Shown piece after piece: positions 1-5,705 of a stretch of 6,078 nt of DNA. Position numbers and translations under genes: made by a program. The stretch's first letter is position 1, and each line of letters opens with the position of its first letter. Source of the DNA: Methanobacteriota archaeon (GTDB lineage Archaea > Hydrothermarchaeota > Hydrothermarchaeia > Hydrothermarchaeales > SZUA-236); assembly GCA_003230355.1 (NCBI GenBank), contig QIDD01000061.1, positions 1-6,078 of the forward strand, in the 5' to 3' direction. The notes below the pieces were generated by a model. It was given only the letters and a program-made list of their open reading frames with translations. It was not told the DNA's origin and did no database searches.

Positions 1-8
1 AAGATGGC

Positions 9-410
9 TTAAGAAAGTCTTTTCCTTCGAATCAGTAGATAACCGCCGGCTGCGATTATTCCTGGTATTGCGGCTGTTGGATACTCCGGGATTTGCTCGC
101 ATCCATCTACTGAGCTATCTGAGCTATCTGATGAGCTACTTGCTTCGCCTGGTGGTGATTGTTCTCCATCAGAGGAAGTTGAAGAACTTGATAGACATTC
201 GCCGGAGCTATCGCTCGAACCTCCACCTGACGATTCTAGCGTAGTGGTTGTTACGCCATTTAGCGTAGTAGTTGTAGAAGTAACGGTTCCCCCTGACGAA
301 TGTCCTCCCCAAACTGGTGAAAAAGACAAACCTATAATAGTAAGTATCAAAATTCCCCAGATGACCGTCTTACCCAATATTTTTTTATTGTTAATCCCAA
401 ATTTATCCAT
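9..410 (-). CDS. Ser/Thr-rich exported surface protein with PEF-CTERM-like (PEYP) archaeosortase signal
   Basis: Predicted small secreted, probably glycosylated surface protein; function unknown. From the ATG at 410 it has 133 residues. A basic start (MDKFGINNKK) leads into a hydrophobic signal segment (VIWGILILTIIGLSF) with a plausible cleavage near VWG/G. Next come a Thr-rich stretch in which TTTTL occurs twice and a Ser/Gly/Asp-rich stretch (21 Ser in 45 residues), with two Cys (one before LSSSS, one before EQIPEYP). The C-terminus is PEYPT, a hydrophobic helix (AAIPGIIAAGGYLLI), then RRKR. This tripartite end matches the archaeal PEF-CTERM pattern that archaeosortases process, with Tyr in place of Phe. 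Low-complexity Ser/Thr before such a tail is typical and suggests O-glycosylation. An in-frame ATG at 440 would add ten residues (MRESIRGVCL); I prefer 410 because the signal peptide is then normal, but the TATA box position would suit 440 as nearly leaderless. No archaeosortase gene is in the window. Confidence 0.72.
   Translation of the reverse strand: MDKFGINNKKILGKTVIWGILILTIIGLSFSPVWGGHSSGGTVTSTTTTLNGVTTTTLESSGGGSSDSSGECLSSSSTSSDGEQSPPGEASSSSDSSDSSVDGCEQIPEYPTAAIPGIIAAGGYLLIRRKRLS
111..128 (-). repeat. Two tandem 9-bp units encoding Ser-Ser-Asp
   Basis: TGAGCTATC occurs twice head to tail (plus-strand reading), followed by a variant TGATGAGCTA. Each unit encodes S-S-D on the minus strand. 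In-frame units of this kind can expand or contract by slippage, so the Ser-rich stalk may vary in length between strains. Confidence 0.6.
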
Positions 411-463
411 CAAACACACGCCCCTTATACTCTCTCTCATGTCTGTTTCATTAATCTATGCTT

Positions 464-480
464 ATGTATTATAAATACAT
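464..480 (-). promoter_or_regulatory. TATA box inside a perfect 7-bp palindrome, upstream of the PEF-CTERM-like gene
   Basis: The sequence ATGTATT-ATA-AATACAT is a perfect inverted repeat. Read on the minus strand its core is TTTATAATA, a good archaeal TATA box centred near 472. That predicts a transcription start near 446, giving a leader of a few bases to the ATG at 440 or about 35 bases to the ATG at 410. The symmetry could also serve as an operator. The TATA call rests on sequence and spacing only. Confidence 0.5.
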
Positions 481-497
481 TCTGGAATATACTTCTA

Positions 498-508
498 GAA
501 CAATGTTC
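498..508. repeat. Small imperfect palindrome upstream of the PEF-CTERM-like promoter
   Basis: GAACAATGTTC consists of arms GAACA and TGTTC around one base. It lies about 20 bp upstream (minus-strand sense) of the TATA palindrome at 464-480, where a regulator could bind. Short palindromes are common in AT-rich DNA, so this is only a candidate. Confidence 0.2.
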
Positions 509-533
509 AATAATTATGCTACTTTAGATTAAA

Positions 534-653
534 TCAGATCCATCCTTCATATATTACGCCGCCATTTGCCAGAACAGGTGTTGAGAATAGTGCAAAAATG
601 GCTAATGCCACAATAAATGTTGAAAATACAATCTTTTTATCTGCCTTTAGCAT
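534..653 (-). CDS. 39-residue ORF that is almost entirely a signal peptide (micropeptide or gene remnant)
   Basis: The ORF runs from the ATG at 653 to a TGA at 534-536. It begins MLKADKK, continues with the hydrophobic stretch IVFSTFIVALAIFALF, then STPVLA and the short tail NGGVIYEGWI. This is a textbook secretory signal: a basic n-region, a long hydrophobic core, and V-L-A giving small or aliphatic residues at -3 and -1. Only about ten residues would remain after cleavage. A TATA-like ATTATAATAA on the minus strand (693-702) predicts a leader of about 18 nt. The -FSTPVLANGG junction resembles -FSPVWGGHSSGG of the next gene on the same strand, so it may be the 5' remnant of a related exported protein. 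After the stop the DNA becomes AT-rich and non-coding-like, with no visible continuation in another frame. It could be a real secreted micropeptide, a single-pass membrane peptide or a decayed gene. I do not recognise a family. Confidence 0.42.
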   Translation of the reverse strand: MLKADKKIVFSTFIVALAIFALFSTPVLANGGVIYEGWI

Positions 654-692
654 AATATCTTGCCGCCGACCTTGTCAACCCTCAATGTAGCG

Positions 693-702
693 TTATTATA
701 AT
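693..702 (-). promoter_or_regulatory. TATA-like box for the 39-residue ORF
   Basis: The minus-strand sequence ATTATAATAA, centred near 697, would start transcription near 671, about 18 nt before the ATG at 653. The element is nearly symmetrical and could be read toward the plus strand as well, but the DUF192 gene has a better TATA box of its own at 739-746. Confidence 0.35.
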
Positions 703-732
703 CCTTTAGTATTCTTCACATGCTACTTTCTC

Positions 733-746
733 AAAAAACTTTATAT
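733..746 (+). promoter_or_regulatory. BRE/TATA promoter of the DUF192 gene, implying leaderless transcription
   Basis: A run of six A (733-738), which fits a BRE, is followed directly by CTTTATAT (739-746), close to the ideal archaeal TATA box. Its centre near 743 predicts a transcription start about 26-27 bp downstream, at 769-770, just before the ATG at 771. This decides the start of the downstream gene. The in-frame ATG at 720 lies upstream of the TATA box and would not be on this transcript. Confidence 0.62.
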
Positions 747-770
747 CCCGTGAGTTTGCTTTATTTTGTT

Positions 771-1229
771 ATGAGGAAGGTTGGGCTGTTTGTTTTTGCT
801 CTTCTAATCTATCTAATCATGGTTCATAACACCTTGGGCTATGTTGTGGATACTGTTTCTTTTAATGGCGGCGAGGTGGTTGTTTATGTTGAGGTTTCGC
901 AGAGTGAGGTTGAGCTTACACAGGGGCTTATGTTTCGTGAGGGGCTTTCAGCTGGTTCTGGGATGCTTTTTGTCTTTCAGTCTGAGGGGCATAGAGGTTT
1001 TTGGATGAAGAACGTTAATTTTGCGCTTGATATTGTTTGGCTGGATTCGAATCTTCGGGTTGTTGATATTGCGCGGGGTGCTGTGCCTTGTGAGGTTGAG
1101 CCGTGCATGATCTATTTGCCCAGGCTTCCTGCGCGGTATGTGCTTGAGGTTCCAAGTGGTTTTGCAGATGAGCAGGGTGTTTTGGTTGGCGATTTTGCAT
1201 TCTTTACGCAGAGCGGGGGGAGGGAATAA
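771..1229 (+). CDS. Exported DUF192 family protein
   Basis: Member of the DUF192 family (Pfam PF02643), small beta-rich proteins found in bacteria and archaea, usually exported, with no firmly established biochemical role. The 152-residue product starts MRK and has a hydrophobic signal segment (VGLFVFALLIYLIMV), so it probably acts outside the cytoplasmic membrane. Family hallmarks are in order: QGLMFRE (residues 51-57), GMLFVF, FWMKN (77-81), LDIVWLD, two cysteines in PCEVEPC (C107, C112), then PARYVLEVPSGFA. The PC-x4-C pair and the FWMKN motif are strongly conserved in the family, and the cysteines could form a disulfide or bind a ligand. An in-frame ATG at 720 would add 17 residues; I chose 771 because the TATA box at 739-746 places transcription start there and the result is a clean signal peptide. 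The coding strand is strikingly G/T-rich (GTT, CTT and GGG codons), unlike the A-rich grpE that follows. The family call is near certain; the function is unknown. Confidence 0.9.
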   Translation: MRKVGLFVFALLIYLIMVHNTLGYVVDTVSFNGGEVVVYVEVSQSEVELTQGLMFREGLSAGSGMLFVFQSEGHRGFWMKNVNFALDIVWLDSNLRVVDIARGAVPCEVEPCMIYLPRLPARYVLEVPSGFADEQGVLVGDFAFFTQSGGRE

Positions 1230-1240
1230 AGTTTATATAT
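1225..1240 (+). promoter_or_regulatory. BRE/TATA promoter of the grpE-dnaK-dnaJ operon
   Basis: AATAAAG (1225-1231) followed by TTTATATAT (1232-1240) forms a strong archaeal BRE plus TATA box. The BRE overlaps the TAA stop of the DUF192 gene (1227-1229). The TATA centre near 1236 predicts transcription start near 1262 and so a leader of roughly 57 nt before grpE. I looked for the Archaeoglobus HSR1-type site (CTAAC-N5-GTTAG) and did not find it. Confidence 0.65.
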
Positions 1241-1279
1241 TTTGGCCTGAAAATAGATAAATAACAAAAGGTTACTAAA

Positions 1280-1302
1280 ATGATTTACAATGTTAAAATC
1301 AT
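1280..1302 (+). repeat. AT-rich stem-loop in the grpE 5' leader
   Basis: ATGATTT (1280-1286) pairs perfectly with AAATCAT (1296-1302) around a 9-nt loop. It lies within the predicted leader, 7 nt upstream of the ribosome binding site, and does not cover it. A weak AU-rich stem in a chaperone leader could melt with heat, but one 7-bp stem is thin evidence. Confidence 0.25.
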
Positions 1303-1309
1303 AATTAAA

Positions 1310-1315
1310 GGTGAT
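1310..1315 (+). promoter_or_regulatory. Ribosome binding site that fixes the grpE start at 1320
   Basis: GGTGAT is fully complementary to the archaeal 16S rRNA 3' end (AUCACC). It stands 4 nt before the ATG at 1320, or 6 nt counting from the GGTG core. An in-frame GTG at 1311 lies inside this site and is therefore not the start. Confidence 0.75.
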
Positions 1316-1319
1316 ACAA

Positions 1320-1826
1320 ATGGGAGACTCTAAAAAAGAAAAAAGTGAACAATCAAGAAAAGAAAAAAAACTCAAGGAAGCGCTGAAAAACAAAACCAAA
1401 GAAGCAGAAGAATATCTCTCCCAAATGAAGTATCTAAAAGCCGACTTCGAAAACTACAAGAAACGTATGAACCGCGAAAAAGAGGAGTTCGCAAAGTATG
1501 CAACAGAAAAACTCGTGCTCGAAATCCTTACAGTAGTTGACAACCTGCAACGGGCAATCGAAGCCGGAACCGATGGCAGCGGAAAAACAAGCCTGCTTGA
1601 AGGGGTTGAAATGACATACAAACAGCTCCTAAATATACTGGAAAAAGAAGGAGTGAAATGCATAAAGGCAGAAGGTGAGATGTTCGACCCTCATCTGCAC
1701 GAATGCGTGATGACAGAGGAAACAGACAAACATGAGGAAGACACAGTATTACATGAGATACAGAAGGGATACACGCTGAACTCCCGTGTAATACGGCATT
1801 CAAAGGTTAAGATAGCTAAGAGGTGA
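1320..1826 (+). CDS. grpE: GrpE, nucleotide exchange factor of DnaK
   Basis: Cytoplasmic co-chaperone that acts as a dimer to release ADP from DnaK so that ATP can bind and the client is freed. The product has 168 residues, toward the short end for the family. A Lys/Glu-rich N-terminal region (residues 4-33) and the motif [18 protein letters not shown] (39-56) form the long helix/coiled coil used for dimerisation. [10 protein letters not shown] and [20 protein letters not shown] form the four-helix-bundle part. The C-terminal beta-wing that contacts the DnaK nucleotide-binding domain carries FDPHLHECV (122-130), [26 protein letters not shown]. The usual R-x-L-R-P-A-x-V ending is altered here (RVIRHSKV, with HS for PA), and LHEAV is LHECV. 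It is the first gene of the operon; its TGA overlaps the ribosome binding site of dnaK. Confidence 0.96.
   Translation: MGDSKKEKSEQSRKEKKLKEALKNKTKEAEEYLSQMKYLKADFENYKKRMNREKEEFAKYATEKLVLEILTVVDNLQRAIEAGTDGSGKTSLLEGVEMTYKQLLNILEKEGVKCIKAEGEMFDPHLHECVMTEETDKHEEDTVLHEIQKGYTLNSRVIRHSKVKIAKR
1821..1826 (+). promoter_or_regulatory. dnaK ribosome binding site overlapping the grpE stop
   Basis: AGGTGA ends in the TGA stop codon of grpE and lies 7 nt before the dnaK ATG at 1834. The overlap makes translational coupling of the two genes likely. Confidence 0.7.
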
Positions 1827-1833
1827 AAATATT

Positions 1834-3762
1834 ATGGCAAAGGTATTAGGAATAGATCTGGGGACTACAAATTCAGCGATGGCGGTAATAGAAGGCGGAG
1901 AGCCGACAATCGTGCCGAACGCAGAAGGCGGCAGAACAACCCCCTCTGTAGTGGGATTTTCGAAGAAAGGAGAGCTACTCGTCGGGCAGGCAGCAAAGAA
2001 ACAGGCTGTTTCAAACCCGAAAAAAACTGTTTATTCTATCAAGCGATTCATGGGCAGACTCTATAGCGAGGTAACCTCTGAAAAGTCGCAGGCAGGATTT
2101 ACTGTAGTCAAGGGCGCTAAAAACGATGCCCGCGTGAAGATCGACAGCAAGGAGTACACGCCCCAGGAGATTTCTGCAATGGTTCTTCGTAAGATGAAGG
2201 CCGATGCAGAAGCCTATCTCGGTGAAAAAATAACAGAAGCAGTAATCACGGTTCCAGCGTATTTCAACGACAGCCAGCGGCAGGCCACAAAGGAAGCGGG
2301 AAAGATCGCAGGACTCGACGTTCTCAGAATCATAAACGAGCCCACAGCGGCAGCACTTTCCTATGGCCTTGACAAAGGCCATGATCATAAAATCATGGTT
2401 TTCGATCTTGGCGGCGGCACATTCGACGTTTCAATTCTTGAGTTGGGCGAGGGCGTCTTTGAAGTGAAAGCGACTAGCGGCGACAATCATCTCGGCGGCG
2501 ATGACTGGGATCAAAAGGTTGTGCAGTGGCTCGCGGGTGAAATCAAAAAGGAGCACGCCGTGGACCTATCCAAAGACCACACCGGGATGCAGAGGCTGAA
2601 GGATGCTGCTGAGAAGGCAAAAATTGAGCTTTCCGGGCTCACGACAACAGATATCAGCCTTCCCTTTATCACCGCGGGCGCAGATGGCCAGCCTATTCAC
2701 TTCGAAACCAACTTGACACGGGCGAAGTTTGAGGGTATGACAAAAGACCTTCTGGAGAGGGCGGTAGGGCCGACAAAGCAGGTGCTTGCCGATGCAGAGC
2801 TTCAACCTTCAGACATAGATAAAATCATACTCGTAGGCGGCTCGACCCGGATGCCTGCGGTCCAGGAGTTTGTGAAGGACTATTTTGGAAAAGAACCCTA
2901 CAAGAACATAAACCCTGATGAATGCGTGGCAATGGGTGCGGCGATTCAGGCCGGCGTCTTGAAGGGTGATGTAAAGGATGTGCTTCTCCTTGATGTGACA
3001 CCGCTATCGCTGGGCATTGAAACTCTGGGCGGCGTGTTCACAAAGCTCATCGACAGGAATACAACGATTCCCACCCGAAAGTCGCAGGTCTTTTCAACAG
3101 CGGGAGACAATCAGACTACCGTGGATATTCATGTCCTGCAGGGTGAACGGCCCATGGCCACCGACAACCACACCCTGGGCAGGTTTCAGCTCATTGGACT
3201 CCCGTCTGCTCCCCGCGGAATACCTCAGATTGAGGTGGGCTTTGACATCGACGCAAACGGAATACTCGATGTAAAGGCAAAAGACCTGGGCACAGGAAAG
3301 GAGCAGACCATTAAGATCACGGCGACGACCACGCTTTCAAAGGATGAAGTTGAGGCTAAGGTCAGGGATGCTGAGAAGTTTGCTGCTGAGGATGAGAAGA
3401 AAAAGGAGCGTGCCGAAGTTCTGAATCAGGCTGATACACTGGTCTATTCTGCTGAGAAGTCTCTTGAGGATTTGAAGGACAAGCTTTCAGATGATGAGCG
3501 CAAAAACATTGAATCCGGTAAAGACGCGCTTGCTGAGGCGATTAAATCCGAGGATGTTGAGCGGATCAAGTCTGAGACGGAAAGCCTGCAGAAGATCATG
3601 AATGACGTGGCCACCAAGGTCTATCAGGAGGCGGCGCAGCAGCAGGCTCAGGAGCAGCAAGCCGGAGAAGGCGAATCTCAGGAGCAAGCAGGTGGCAGCG
3701 GAAAAACTGATGAAACCGTTGTTGACGCTGACTACGAGGTTGTTGACGACGATAAGAAGTGA
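1834..3762 (+). CDS. dnaK: DnaK (Hsp70) molecular chaperone
   Basis: ATP-driven cytoplasmic chaperone that binds exposed hydrophobic peptide segments, with DnaJ stimulating hydrolysis and GrpE exchanging nucleotide. At 642 residues it is full length. The nucleotide-binding domain (about 1-380) shows the phosphate-1 loop GIDLGTTNS (6-14), [11 protein letters not shown], the phosphate-2 loop DLGGGTFD (191-198) with T196 at the known autophosphorylation position, and the adenosine motif VGGSTRMP (334-341). The interdomain linker VLLLD (383-387) is intact and is followed by [11 protein letters not shown] of the substrate-binding domain, then a helical lid. The tail is Gln/Glu/Ala/Gly-rich and ends [14 protein letters not shown], close to the bacterial DnaK terminus. 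Between KRFMG (70-74) and YTPQEIS (108-114) lie 33 residues, about the length in E. coli. From memory, Bacillus and Methanosarcina DnaK have only about 11-12 there. The ATG is preceded by AGGTGA and a 7-nt gap to grpE. Confidence 0.98.
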   Translation: MAKVLGIDLGTTNSAMAVIEGGEPTIVPNAEGGRTTPSVVGFSKKGELLVGQAAKKQAVSNPKKTVYSIKRFMGRLYSEVTSEKSQAGFTVVKGAKNDARVKIDSKEYTPQEISAMVLRKMKADAEAYLGEKITEAVITVPAYFNDSQRQATKEAGKIAGLDVLRIINEPTAAALSYGLDKGHDHKIMVFDLGGGTFDVSILELGEGVFEVKATSGDNHLGGDDWDQKVVQWLAGEIKKEHAVDLSKDHTGMQRLKDAAEKAKIELSGLTTTDISLPFITAGADGQPIHFETNLTRAKFEGMTKDLLERAVGPTKQVLADAELQPSDIDKIILVGGSTRMPAVQEFVKDYFGKEPYKNINPDECVAMGAAIQAGVLKGDVKDVLLLDVTPLSLGIETLGGVFTKLIDRNTTIPTRKSQVFSTAGDNQTTVDIHVLQGERPMATDNHTLGRFQLIGLPSAPRGIPQIEVGFDIDANGILDVKAKDLGTGKEQTIKITATTTLSKDEVEAKVRDAEKFAAEDEKKKERAEVLNQADTLVYSAEKSLEDLKDKLSDDERKNIESGKDALAEAIKSEDVERIKSETESLQKIMNDVATKVYQEAAQQQAQEQQAGEGESQEQAGGSGKTDETVVDADYEVVDDDKK

Positions 3763-3768
3763 GCAGAG

Positions 3769-4344
3769 ATGCATAAATTTCCTGTTGAAAGGGCAGGGAT
3801 TCTTGACTCTGCTGAACGGGCCTCAATTCTAAATCCTGAGGGTATATTGGACTCAGCTGAGATCCGAAATGATTCGGTGATTGTCGATGTCGGGTCTGGA
3901 ACAGGGTTTTTCGCAATCCCCGCTTCGAAGAGGGTGCCCAAGGGAATGGTTTATGCTGTTGACATAAACCAGGGAATGCACCGTATACTTGAAAAAAAGC
4001 TGCGCCTTGAAAAGATAGATAACGTTACCTCTGTCATTTCAACTGAGCAAAAAATCCCGCTTGCTGATTCAGAGGCGGATTTTGCATACCTTGGAAACAC
4101 GCTTCATGAGCTGGAAGGCGAGCTGACCCTTCGAGAGATTCTGAGGATATTGAAGCCAGGCGGGTTGCTCTATGCTTTGGACTGGAAGAAAGAAGAGTCG
4201 CCCATGGGCCCTCCTCTCAGCGAGCGTTTGCCGCTGAATGAGGCAAAAATAAAGATAGAGAGTGCAGGCTTTATTGTCACAGCTTCTGGAGAGCATGGCC
4301 CCTATAATTATATAATAAGTGCAGTCAAATCTCTTGAGGTTTAA
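3769..4344 (+). CDS. Class I SAM-dependent methyltransferase (UbiE/Methyltransf_11 type) inside the chaperone operon
   Basis: Predicted S-adenosylmethionine-dependent methyltransferase of 191 residues with a single Rossmann-like domain; substrate unknown. Motif I is [10 protein letters not shown] (39-48), the glycine-rich SAM loop. The acidic residue after strand beta-2 that binds the SAM ribose is D65 in [19 protein letters not shown] (108-117) is the motif IV region, and [15 protein letters not shown] (125-139) is the helix/strand after it. MGPPLSERL (146-154) matches an extension I recall from a group of small archaeal and bacterial methyltransferases. The N-terminus repeats ILDSAE (11-16 and 26-31) in a segment typical of this group (F-x-x-ERA-x-LL). 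It starts 6 nt after the dnaK stop, with only weak GTGA as ribosome binding site, and its last codons (GAG GTT TAA) supply the GAGGT site for dnaJ. Co-expression with the chaperones is therefore likely. A methyltransferase acting on a chaperone, a client or an unrelated small molecule would all fit. Confidence 0.88.
   Translation: MHKFPVERAGILDSAERASILNPEGILDSAEIRNDSVIVDVGSGTGFFAIPASKRVPKGMVYAVDINQGMHRILEKKLRLEKIDNVTSVISTEQKIPLADSEADFAYLGNTLHELEGELTLREILRILKPGGLLYALDWKKEESPMGPPLSERLPLNEAKIKIESAGFIVTASGEHGPYNYIISAVKSLEV
4308..4316 (+). promoter_or_regulatory. Possible internal TATA box for dnaJ
   Basis: TTATATAAT, centred near 4312 within the end of the methyltransferase gene, would start transcription near 4338, about 8 nt before the dnaJ ATG. 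It encodes part of NYIIS and may be coincidental. No convincing BRE precedes it. Confidence 0.2.
4336..4340 (+). promoter_or_regulatory. dnaJ ribosome binding site that fixes its start at 4346
   Basis: GAGGT lies 5 nt before the ATG at 4346 and within the last two sense codons of the methyltransferase. The stop of that gene (4342-4344) is one base from the dnaJ ATG, so the two are probably translationally coupled. An in-frame GTG at 4319 would add nine residues with no place in a J domain. Confidence 0.7.
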
Positions 4345-4345
4345 G

Positions 4346-5518
4346 ATGACAACAAAAGGCGATTACTACGAAATACTGGGTGTTAAAAAAGATGCCGGCA
4401 AAGATGAGATAAAAAAGGCATATCGTAAGCTTGCGCTCAAGTATCATCCGGACAAGAACAAAGAGGCTGGAGCAGAGGACAAGTTCAAGGAGATATCAGA
4501 GGCATACGGCGTTCTATCTGATGAGAAGAAACGGGCGCAGTATGATAGGTTCGGTCACGCTGGAATTGACAGCAGGTATTCACAGGAGGACATCTTTAAA
4601 AACATCAATGTTGATGATATCTTCGGCGATCTTGGTTTCGGCGGCGGAGGCGGTTTTGGAAGCATCTTTGACATATTCTTCGGCGGTGGAATGGGCGGCG
4701 GCCGGAGAAGGGCGAAGAAAGGGCCTCGTAGAGGAGCGGATCTGCAGTATCGTTTGAACATCACTCTTGAACAGGCTGCAAGGGGATTTGAGGCAAAGTT
4801 CAGCGTTAAACGACATGAGCCCTGTCCAACTTGCAGCGGAAGTGGTGCAAAGCCTGGGACGTCCCCAAAATCGTGCCCGTCCTGCAAAGGATCCGGCCAG
4901 ATTCAGTCAGCTAGAAAAACCCCTTTCGGAGCTTTTACAACTGTTTCAACCTGCTCTACCTGCAAGGGTGAGGGGGATGTGATTGATGTGCCATGTGAAA
5001 AGTGCCGTGGCACCGGGATTCATTCAAAAACAGAAAAGATCAGCCTGAAGATCCCTCCTGGAGTGGACACCGGAACCCATCTCAGGGTTTCTGGCAAGGG
5101 CGACGCAGGCGAGAAAGGAGGGCCTGCTGGAGATCTTTATGTAGTGATAAATGTGAAGCACCACCCTGTTTTTGAACGCCATGGAAACGACATATACATG
5201 GAGCGAGACATATCCTTTCCACAGGCGGCGCTTGGCAGCAAAGTTGAGGTGCCAACACTCACTGGTGATGTAAAGCTCAAGGTCCCGGCGGGTACGCAGC
5301 CCGGTACAGTTTTCAGGCTCAGGGGAAAGGGCATTAAATCTCTCCACGGCCGCGGCACAGGCGATCAGCAGGTAAGGGTCCGCGTCAAAGTCCCGAAGAA
5401 AATGTCACAGGAAGAAAAAATCCTTATTGAACGGCTCCGTGAAATCGAAGGATCAAAGGATAAGGGCAAGGGAATCTTCAGCCAGGTTGACCAAAAGCTG
5501 AAAGACAAATTCAAATAG
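4346..5518 (+). CDS. dnaJ: DnaJ (Hsp40, type I) co-chaperone
   Basis: Co-chaperone that binds unfolded clients, passes them to DnaK and stimulates its ATPase. The product has 390 residues, a normal length for a full type I DnaJ. The J domain (about 5-70) opens DYYEILGV and has the essential HPD at 34-36, then the [13 protein letters not shown] and RAQYDRFGH helices. A Gly/Phe-rich linker follows ([23 protein letters not shown]). The zinc-binding domain starts at C160 and has all four repeats intact: [24 protein letters not shown] and CEKCRGTG, enough for two zinc ions. The C-terminal client-binding domains include [40 protein letters not shown] and [18 protein letters not shown], and the end is Lys-rich. 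The start at 4346 is chosen from the GAGGT site and the family N-terminus. It is the last gene of the operon. Confidence 0.97.
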   Translation: MTTKGDYYEILGVKKDAGKDEIKKAYRKLALKYHPDKNKEAGAEDKFKEISEAYGVLSDEKKRAQYDRFGHAGIDSRYSQEDIFKNINVDDIFGDLGFGGGGGFGSIFDIFFGGGMGGGRRRAKKGPRRGADLQYRLNITLEQAARGFEAKFSVKRHEPCPTCSGSGAKPGTSPKSCPSCKGSGQIQSARKTPFGAFTTVSTCSTCKGEGDVIDVPCEKCRGTGIHSKTEKISLKIPPGVDTGTHLRVSGKGDAGEKGGPAGDLYVVINVKHHPVFERHGNDIYMERDISFPQAALGSKVEVPTLTGDVKLKVPAGTQPGTVFRLRGKGIKSLHGRGTGDQQVRVRVKVPKKMSQEEKILIERLREIEGSKDKGKGIFSQVDQKLKDKFK

Positions 5519-5523
5519 ACCGA

Positions 5524-5538
5524 TTGTTATTTTTAATT
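5524..5538 (+). terminator. T-rich terminator candidate after dnaJ
   Basis: Directly after the dnaJ stop the plus strand reads TGTTATTTTTAATT. Archaeal RNA polymerase can terminate at T-rich tracts without a hairpin. No strong short stem precedes it; the only inverted repeat nearby is GACCGAT (5518-5524) with ATCGGTC (5575-5581), whose arms are 50 nt apart. Confidence 0.4.
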
Positions 5539-5651
5539 AAAGAGGTATCATTCTCTATCCGGTATTTCTTGTCGATCGGTCGGCGCAGAACACTTAAGTC
5601 AGCAGCCGGTAAGAAGTTATTATTAGTTTTAATTCAGTAAATTAACAGGTA
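5539..5651. other. Convergent intergenic DNA without a recognisable gene
   Basis: This stretch lies between the ends of dnaJ and glnA, which are transcribed toward each other. It holds ATCGGTC (5575-5581), the partner of a repeat at the dnaJ stop, and the short palindrome ACTTAAGT. I see no ORF with a convincing start, no tRNA-like structure and no good promoter. Confidence 0.6.
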
Positions 5652-5705
5652 GGGAGAAGGATGAAAAGAAGAAGAGGAAAAGTAGATGCTCGGTTTAGAG
5701 CATCT
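5652..5705 (-). terminator. glnA terminator: hairpin with the stop codon in its loop, then a pyrimidine-rich tract
   Basis: On the glnA strand AGATGCTC pairs perfectly with GAGCATCT (5684-5691 and 5698-5705) around the 6-nt loop TAAACC, which begins with the glnA stop codon. The 8-bp stem is followed by a tract of almost only T and C (5683 down to 5652, starting TACTTTTCCTCTTC). The layout is like a bacterial intrinsic terminator and also meets the T-rich requirement of archaea. The 5' arm lies within the last three sense codons of glnA. Confidence 0.6.

Noticed and set aside
244..474. Plus-strand ORF of 76 codons opposite the surface-protein gene
   Set aside because: It is the antisense shadow of the Thr-rich and signal-peptide region; its hydrophobic content comes from reading that segment in reverse. 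It has no ribosome binding site or family match.
720..770. N-terminal extension of the DUF192 protein from the ATG at 720
   Set aside because: It lies upstream of a strong TATA box, and the added residues precede an already complete signal peptide.
1311..1319. GTG start for grpE
   Set aside because: The GTG is part of the GGTGAT ribosome binding site of the ATG at 1320.
2365..2398. Two adjacent perfect hairpins inside dnaK (GGCCTT/AAGGCC and CCATGAT/ATCATGG)
   Set aside because: They share bases so cannot both form, and they encode conserved or linker residues of the nucleotide-binding domain. They are probably incidental within a long coding region.
5518..5581. Inverted repeat GACCGAT / ATCGGTC as a dnaJ terminator or attachment site
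   Set aside because: The arms are only 7 bp and 50 nt apart, with no integrase, tRNA or mobile gene nearby.
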